From Thermoplasmata archaeon (GTDB lineage Archaea; Thermoplasmatota; Penumbrarchaeia; Penumbrarchaeales; Penumbrarchaeaceae), in NCBI GenBank assembly GCA_023145185.1, contig JAGLEG010000426.1, positions 1-10,772 of the forward strand: 10,772 nucleotides of DNA, given 5' to 3'. The translations under genes and the position numbers were made by a program. Each line of letters starts with the position of its first letter. Positions within the stretch are counted from its first letter, which is position 1. The notes beneath the pieces were generated by a model. The model ran no database searches. It was not told where the DNA came from and saw nothing but the letters and a program-made list of their open reading frames with translations. Of this stretch, positions 7,207 through 10,772 are shown piece by piece.

Positions 7207-8442
7207 ATGGCATCTGGTCTCAGGGACGTTATCATAGTTGGAGCTGGACCAGTCGGCTCCTACGCTTCCTACCTTGCTGCCTCACAGTCCCTAAGTACGG
7301 TGTTGATAGATCGCCGATCGGCCATTGGATCCCCCCTGAAATGTGCCGGCCTTGTTAATCCGGGTGTGTTCGATCTTAAAGGCATTAACAAACTGGGCCC
7401 TGACGTAATACTGAACGATATAATCGGTGCAGATGTATTCTCACCATCAGGATCTATTCTCCAACTTAGGGGGAGAAAAACCAAGGCCTTCTCGATAGAA
7501 CGGGCCCTTTTCGATCGGAAAATGTTCTTTCTAGCGCTGGAAAACAAAGTCGAAGCTTACCTTGGTCATAAGGTAGTTGAGATCGTTCGTTCAGATGATT
7601 ATTGGAAGGTTAGAACGATCGGTGTTTCTGGAGATCGAACATTTTCTGCAAAGACCTTGATCGGCTGTGACGGAACAAGTTCGATAACGAGAAGGGCTTT
7701 GGGAATTGAAAAACCAGGGACCGTTCTCAATGGAATAAGCGTTGAAGGCACAATTTCCGGGGATGTAGATGTCCCCAGAAACATCGTCGGTGTTTTCGTT
7801 GGCGAGAATACCGCCAAGGGATTGTTCGCCTGGTATATCCCCAATGGTGAAAATGATCGGGTCAAATTAGGATTATCAACCACGGAAGGGGGCAACATCA
7901 GGGAAAAATTTGATATTTTCCTGAATGATCCCAGGCTTTTGACATTTATTGGATCTAAAGGGGATAAGATGGCCTTCAAACCAACTTCAATGACCATAAG
8001 CCCCATACCCATCGGGGTTCCTTCCCGGATCTGTTCCGAAAATGGCATTATTTTGGGGGACTCCGCTGCGATGGCAAAGGCCACAAGTGGTGGAGGGATC
8101 TACCCAGGTCTACTTGCGTGCAAGGATCTATTTGATGAGGTTGAAAGATCAGGAGACATATCAAATAAGACGATAGAACGATTTCAGTCAAACTGGAGGA
8201 AAGGCAACGGGAAGGAGCTGATGAGGTCCAATTTGATCCGGTCTATTATCGATGACATATCTGATAGTGAGATAGATATGTTGGTTGATCGCCTTGGAAA
8301 CAAGAAGATCCTCTCTTTGATAAACGAAAAAGGTGATATTGACAGGCCCGTTGAACTGGGTGCTGCGATTTTAAAGGAAAACCCAGGCCTTCTTATGTTA
8401 ATACCCAGGTTCATGCCCAAATTGATCAAGCTAATAAGATGA
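7207..8442 (+). CDS. Geranylgeranyl reductase family FAD flavoprotein
   Basis: 411 residues. FAD-dependent reductase of the GGR group; archaeal members saturate the double bonds of geranylgeranyl chains of ether lipids, and relatives act on menaquinone or chlorophyll side chains. The N-terminal Rossmann motif is GAGPVG (12-17), with Asp35 as the likely ribose-binding acid. SPLKCAGL (42-49) carries the family's conserved Cys46. GCDG is at 153-156, and the second FAD motif GDSAAMAKATSGGGI at 284-298. The tail ENPGLLMLIPRF and following residues give the hydrophobic and basic C-terminal helix seen in GGR proteins, probably touching the membrane. The frame is open well upstream, but the Rossmann strand begins right after the ATG at 7207, which fixes the start. 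Its stop is 4 bases from that of the ligase. Archaea often carry several GGR paralogues, so the exact substrate is not settled. Confidence 0.88.
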   Translation: MASGLRDVIIVGAGPVGSYASYLAASQSLSTVLIDRRSAIGSPLKCAGLVNPGVFDLKGINKLGPDVILNDIIGADVFSPSGSILQLRGRKTKAFSIERALFDRKMFFLALENKVEAYLGHKVVEIVRSDDYWKVRTIGVSGDRTFSAKTLIGCDGTSSITRRALGIEKPGTVLNGISVEGTISGDVDVPRNIVGVFVGENTAKGLFAWYIPNGENDRVKLGLSTTEGGNIREKFDIFLNDPRLLTFIGSKGDKMAFKPTSMTISPIPIGVPSRICSENGIILGDSAAMAKATSGGGIYPGLLACKDLFDEVERSGDISNKTIERFQSNWRKGNGKELMRSNLIRSIIDDISDSEIDMLVDRLGNKKILSLINEKGDIDRPVELGAAILKENPGLLMLIPRFMPKLIKLIR

Positions 8443-8446
8443 ACGC

Positions 8447-10441
8447 TTATATCGATCTCTTGTTCTGCAGCCCGTATAATCTCTCCACTTCCGATACCGT
8501 TGTAGCCTGATCGGGACCTTTATCATCTCTGAACCTGCCCGTGAACCTTGGGAAACGCAAGGCATATCCGGTATCATCCACAGAAGGTTTCCAACCAGCG
8601 GTATGTATCGGAGAATGGGATATCTCCGCCCCAACGACCTCAAGAACTACCCGTGGTTGAAAGAAAACGTCGGCTTCCATCCTGGCTGAGTACTCTAAAG
8701 GAGGGGCATTTATTTTGTAAGGTTCAAGGCGGTCAAGAAGATCTTCAAGTATATCATCTGTAAACCCCGTCCCCAATTTGCATAAAGTCTCATATCTACG
8801 ATCATTCTCATTCCATACTCCCATCAGAAGGGCCCCATATAAACCCCTCCTTTTACCACTTCCGTGGTAACCCCCCATCACCACAAGATCGAGGGTATCA
8901 TTCAATTCAGACCTGTAATCCCTCTTGAACTTGATCCAATTCCACCCTCTCTTTCCCGCCTGATAAAAGGAGGTATCAGAGGTGGATTTGGCCATAATAC
9001 CTTCACACCCGTTCTCAAGGGCCTGCTCGAAGAATTTTTCACCCTGAGGGATATCATTTATGATCTTCATTTTGGAAAGGCTCAAACCCCCTTTGAGCTC
9101 AAGTTCCTCCGATATTTGAGGAAAGATAACCGAAAGGATTCCTCTTCTCTCCATAAATGGTCTCAGTGTTTTATCTTCGGCGTTATGCATCAGACAGTCG
9201 AACAGGACCAGTTGAACTGGTACCTCATCGACCTTTTTCATTAGATCGAATTTTCTCCCTCTTCTACGAGATATCACCTGAAATGGCAGTAATGAACCGG
9301 TCTCCCTGTCTACCGGTACACATTCTCCTTCGACAATGCAATCATCTCCCGAAAACCTCTTCTTTAGAACGTCTACTACGTCAGGGTATTGTTCTGTGAT
9401 ATCCTCCAGCTGTCTTGAATAAAGATGGACGTCGACCCCGTCTCTCTTCTTGGATATGTGCGCCTGTATCCTAAGTCCATCATATTTGTACTCAAAAGCA
9501 GCTGTTCCCCCCATTTTTAAAAGTATATCCTCTATTGATTTGGACCTTTCCCCAAGCATCGATCTCAGTGGCACTCCAGCTTTAACCGAGATATCGATAA
9601 CCCTCTCAGGACCGTCGATTGCCATGGACCTTGCTATAAGCGCAAGATCAGGATGTACATTGTATGCTCTTTCGATCTTTTCCCTCAGTTCAGATACACT
9701 GGACCGAACCTCTTGAACTACCATCAGAGCCTGTTCTCTTATGTATGGATCTATGGGGCACCCTTTCTTTTTTGATAATATCTCAATAAGTCCATATAGG
9801 GGTTTTGTTCGATGCGATATCATCTCCTTAACGTATCCGTTTCCAACCTCTCCCAGATCCAAATCTGATAATGCTTCCACGGCATTGTCAATATCTGTGT
9901 TGAAAATATATGATAGGGAATCTATCACCGTCATGGTCGAGATCCCCAATCTCATTTTCGCTGCTAACGATCTTGCGATATATTTGGCCTCTACAGGTTC
10001 CGAATCGTTCAACATCTCCACTATTATCTTTAACTTGACATCCTGAGACGCTCTCCCTTCTTTCCTTGCGATCTTCTGAATATTGTTGAACACACGATCC
10101 ATGGATAACGGCTCGCTGAACAAGGATGCCTGGTTCTTTCTGATAATTACCTTTTCAAGAGTATCTCCAATATCTCCGATTCTTTTTCGTTCATTGCTCA
10201 ATTCATCCTCGCCGATTGATGTGATCATATTTACCGCTTTTAGTATCAGTTTTTCAGCGATTCCCAGGTCGACACCCTCATATCCAGGCCCAACCTCGCC
10301 ACGTATTAGCCTTATTGAAATATACAGATCCTCAGGATCAATTTCATACAGCAATGATATTATCTCATCTGTCATCTCCAATCTTTTCGATAGATGTTCA
10401 ATCCTTTCAAAGGTTTCACAAAGTTCGAGATAACGCATCAT
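8447..10441 (-). CDS. lig: ATP-dependent DNA ligase, archaeal replicative type
   Basis: Seals nicks in DNA during Okazaki fragment joining and repair through a covalent AMP-lysine step. 664 residues: an N-terminal DNA-binding domain (about 1-290), an adenylation domain with motif I EYKYDGLR (Lys319 takes the AMP), motif III VEGECV (370-375), IIIa LVLFDCL, IV EGIMAKS (480-486) and V WIKFKRDY (502-509), then the OB domain with motif VI near RFPRFTGRFRDD (629-640). The protein is about 60-100 residues longer than usual archaeal ligases (about 560-600). Most of the extra lies before Lys319, around residues 190-262. ATG codons at 10441 and 10438 adjoin; homologues usually open MRYLEL, so the second may be used. 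A weak GGATG lies upstream. TTATAA near 10515-10520 is a plausible promoter. The gene converges on the flavoprotein with four bases between stops. Confidence 0.97.
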   Translation of the reverse strand: MMRYLELCETFERIEHLSKRLEMTDEIISLLYEIDPEDLYISIRLIRGEVGPGYEGVDLGIAEKLILKAVNMITSIGEDELSNERKRIGDIGDTLEKVIIRKNQASLFSEPLSMDRVFNNIQKIARKEGRASQDVKLKIIVEMLNDSEPVEAKYIARSLAAKMRLGISTMTVIDSLSYIFNTDIDNAVEALSDLDLGEVGNGYVKEMISHRTKPLYGLIEILSKKKGCPIDPYIREQALMVVQEVRSSVSELREKIERAYNVHPDLALIARSMAIDGPERVIDISVKAGVPLRSMLGERSKSIEDILLKMGGTAAFEYKYDGLRIQAHISKKRDGVDVHLYSRQLEDITEQYPDVVDVLKKRFSGDDCIVEGECVPVDRETGSLLPFQVISRRRGRKFDLMKKVDEVPVQLVLFDCLMHNAEDKTLRPFMERRGILSVIFPQISEELELKGGLSLSKMKIINDIPQGEKFFEQALENGCEGIMAKSTSDTSFYQAGKRGWNWIKFKRDYRSELNDTLDLVVMGGYHGSGKRRGLYGALLMGVWNENDRRYETLCKLGTGFTDDILEDLLDRLEPYKINAPPLEYSARMEADVFFQPRVVLEVVGAEISHSPIHTAGWKPSVDDTGYALRFPRFTGRFRDDKGPDQATTVSEVERLYGLQNKRSI

Positions 10442-10512
10442 CCATGCACATCCTGCCCATATATCACTTTACACACCAACGAATCCCAATATACGGCAAA
10501 TATCTTCTTTTG

Positions 10513-10522
10513 GTTTATAAGT
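10513..10522 (-). promoter_or_regulatory. TATA-like box for the ligase gene
   Basis: On the minus strand this reads CTTATAAACC, about 70-80 bases before the ligase ATG, which would give a leader of roughly 50 bases. It is the best TATA match in the 176-base gap between ligase and tRNA. Other A/T-rich patches at 10530-10550 are possible alternatives. Confidence 0.35.
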
Positions 10523-10576
10523 ATCCTTAATTATTTATCTATAAATGGTTGAATTATTTTTTCCCGAAGGGAAACC

Positions 10577-10585
10577 CATAAATAC
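10577..10585 (+). promoter_or_regulatory. TATA-like box for tRNA-Asp
   Basis: CATAAATAC lies 33-41 bases before the mature 5' end of the tRNA. With the usual start 25 bases downstream, this would give a short leader for RNase P to remove. A small inverted repeat TTTCCC/GGGAAA (10560-10574, 3-base loop) lies just upstream. Confidence 0.4.
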
Positions 10586-10617
10586 ACAATGCTGATTATC
10601 CGCTTTGTTCCAAACCT

Positions 10618-10693
10618 GCCCCGATGGTGTAGCGGCCTATCATCTCGGCCTGTCGAGCCGAGGACACGGATTCAAATTCCGTTCGGGGCGCCA
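10618..10693 (+). tRNA. tRNA-Asp (anticodon GTC), CCA encoded
   Basis: The acceptor stem is GCCCCGA (10618-10624) with TCGGGGC (10683-10689), then discriminator G and an encoded CCA. The anticodon stem TCGGC/GCCGA encloses the loop CTGTCGA, with GTC at 10652-10654. The T arm has GGATTCAAATTCC, ending just before 10681. G at position 73 and the GTC anticodon are aspartate identity elements. No intron interrupts it. It delivers aspartate to GAC and GAT codons. Confidence 0.97.
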
Positions 10694-10721
10694 TATTTAT
10701 TTTAATGATTTTGAGCGCCCC
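10685..10721 (+). repeat. Inverted repeat linking the tRNA 3' end to its trailer
   Basis: GGGGCGC inside the tRNA acceptor end (10685-10691) is exactly complementary to GCGCCCC (10715-10721) in the trailer, with a T-rich 23-base spacer between. It could help end transcription at the T-rich spacer or form a processing hairpin. It competes with the tRNA acceptor stem, and could also be chance. Confidence 0.3.
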
Positions 10722-10729
10722 TCACTGTG

Positions 10730-10767
10730 GAAAAATGGACAGTCGACATTAACTATTCCCATTTTTC
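10730..10767. repeat. Inverted repeat at the right edge
   Basis: GAAAAATGG (10730-10738) and CCATTTTTC (10759-10767) form nine pairs, extendable by GTG/CAC after a one-base bulge, around a 20-base loop that includes GTCGAC. It may be the start of another structured RNA, a terminator, or an operator for a gene beyond the window. Confidence 0.35.
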
Positions 10768-10772
10768 ACACC

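Noticed and set aside
1..10772. CRISPR array, cas genes, toxin-antitoxin pair or integrase
   Set aside because: No regularly spaced direct repeats were seen and none of the supported proteins belongs to such systems.

Overview
The window looks like chromosomal DNA from an archaeon, most likely a Thermoplasmatota (Euryarchaeota) lineage. The reasons are an MCM helicase, an ATP-dependent archaeal-type DNA ligase, a geranylgeranyl-reductase-type flavoprotein, a membrane-anchored regulator with CARDB-like ectodomains and two winged helices, a tRNA-Asp gene with encoded CCA, TATA-like promoter sequences, and GGAG-type ribosome binding sites before several starts. The lineage is inferred from gene content and was not tested by a search.

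Layout, left to right. An MCM helicase gene on the minus strand runs off the left edge, leaving its N-terminal 456 codons (1-1370). Diverging from it is a small protein with a four-Cys zinc ribbon and an MCM-tail-like winged helix (1496-1966). It converges, with 5 bases between stop codons, on a large minus-strand gene for a secreted-then-anchored transcription regulator (1972-4653). An 826-base stretch without a confident protein gene follows (4654-5479). It holds a promoter region, a probable structured small RNA (about 4794-4911), further strong stem-loops and a hairpin/T-run terminator-like element. Next come an amidohydrolase of the YtcJ/amidohydrolase-3 type (minus, 5480-7018) and, diverging from it, a GGR-family flavoprotein (7207-8442). 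The latter converges, 4 bases apart, on the DNA ligase (minus, 8447-10441). A tRNA-Asp(GTC) gene (10618-10693) and two inverted repeats close the window.

How the genes relate. Three loci concern DNA or RNA handling: MCM unwinds at the fork, the zinc-ribbon protein may be an MCM- or DNA-associated factor, and the ligase seals Okazaki fragments and repair nicks. The flavoprotein probably saturates isoprenoid chains of archaeal membrane lipids or a quinone. The membrane regulator would carry an outside signal directly to DNA. No multi-gene operon is visible: neighbours alternate in strand, so each gene probably has its own promoter. The most open questions are the structured-RNA candidate and the stem-loop-rich region after it, the zinc-ribbon/winged-helix partner of MCM, and the one-protein membrane-to-DNA regulator.
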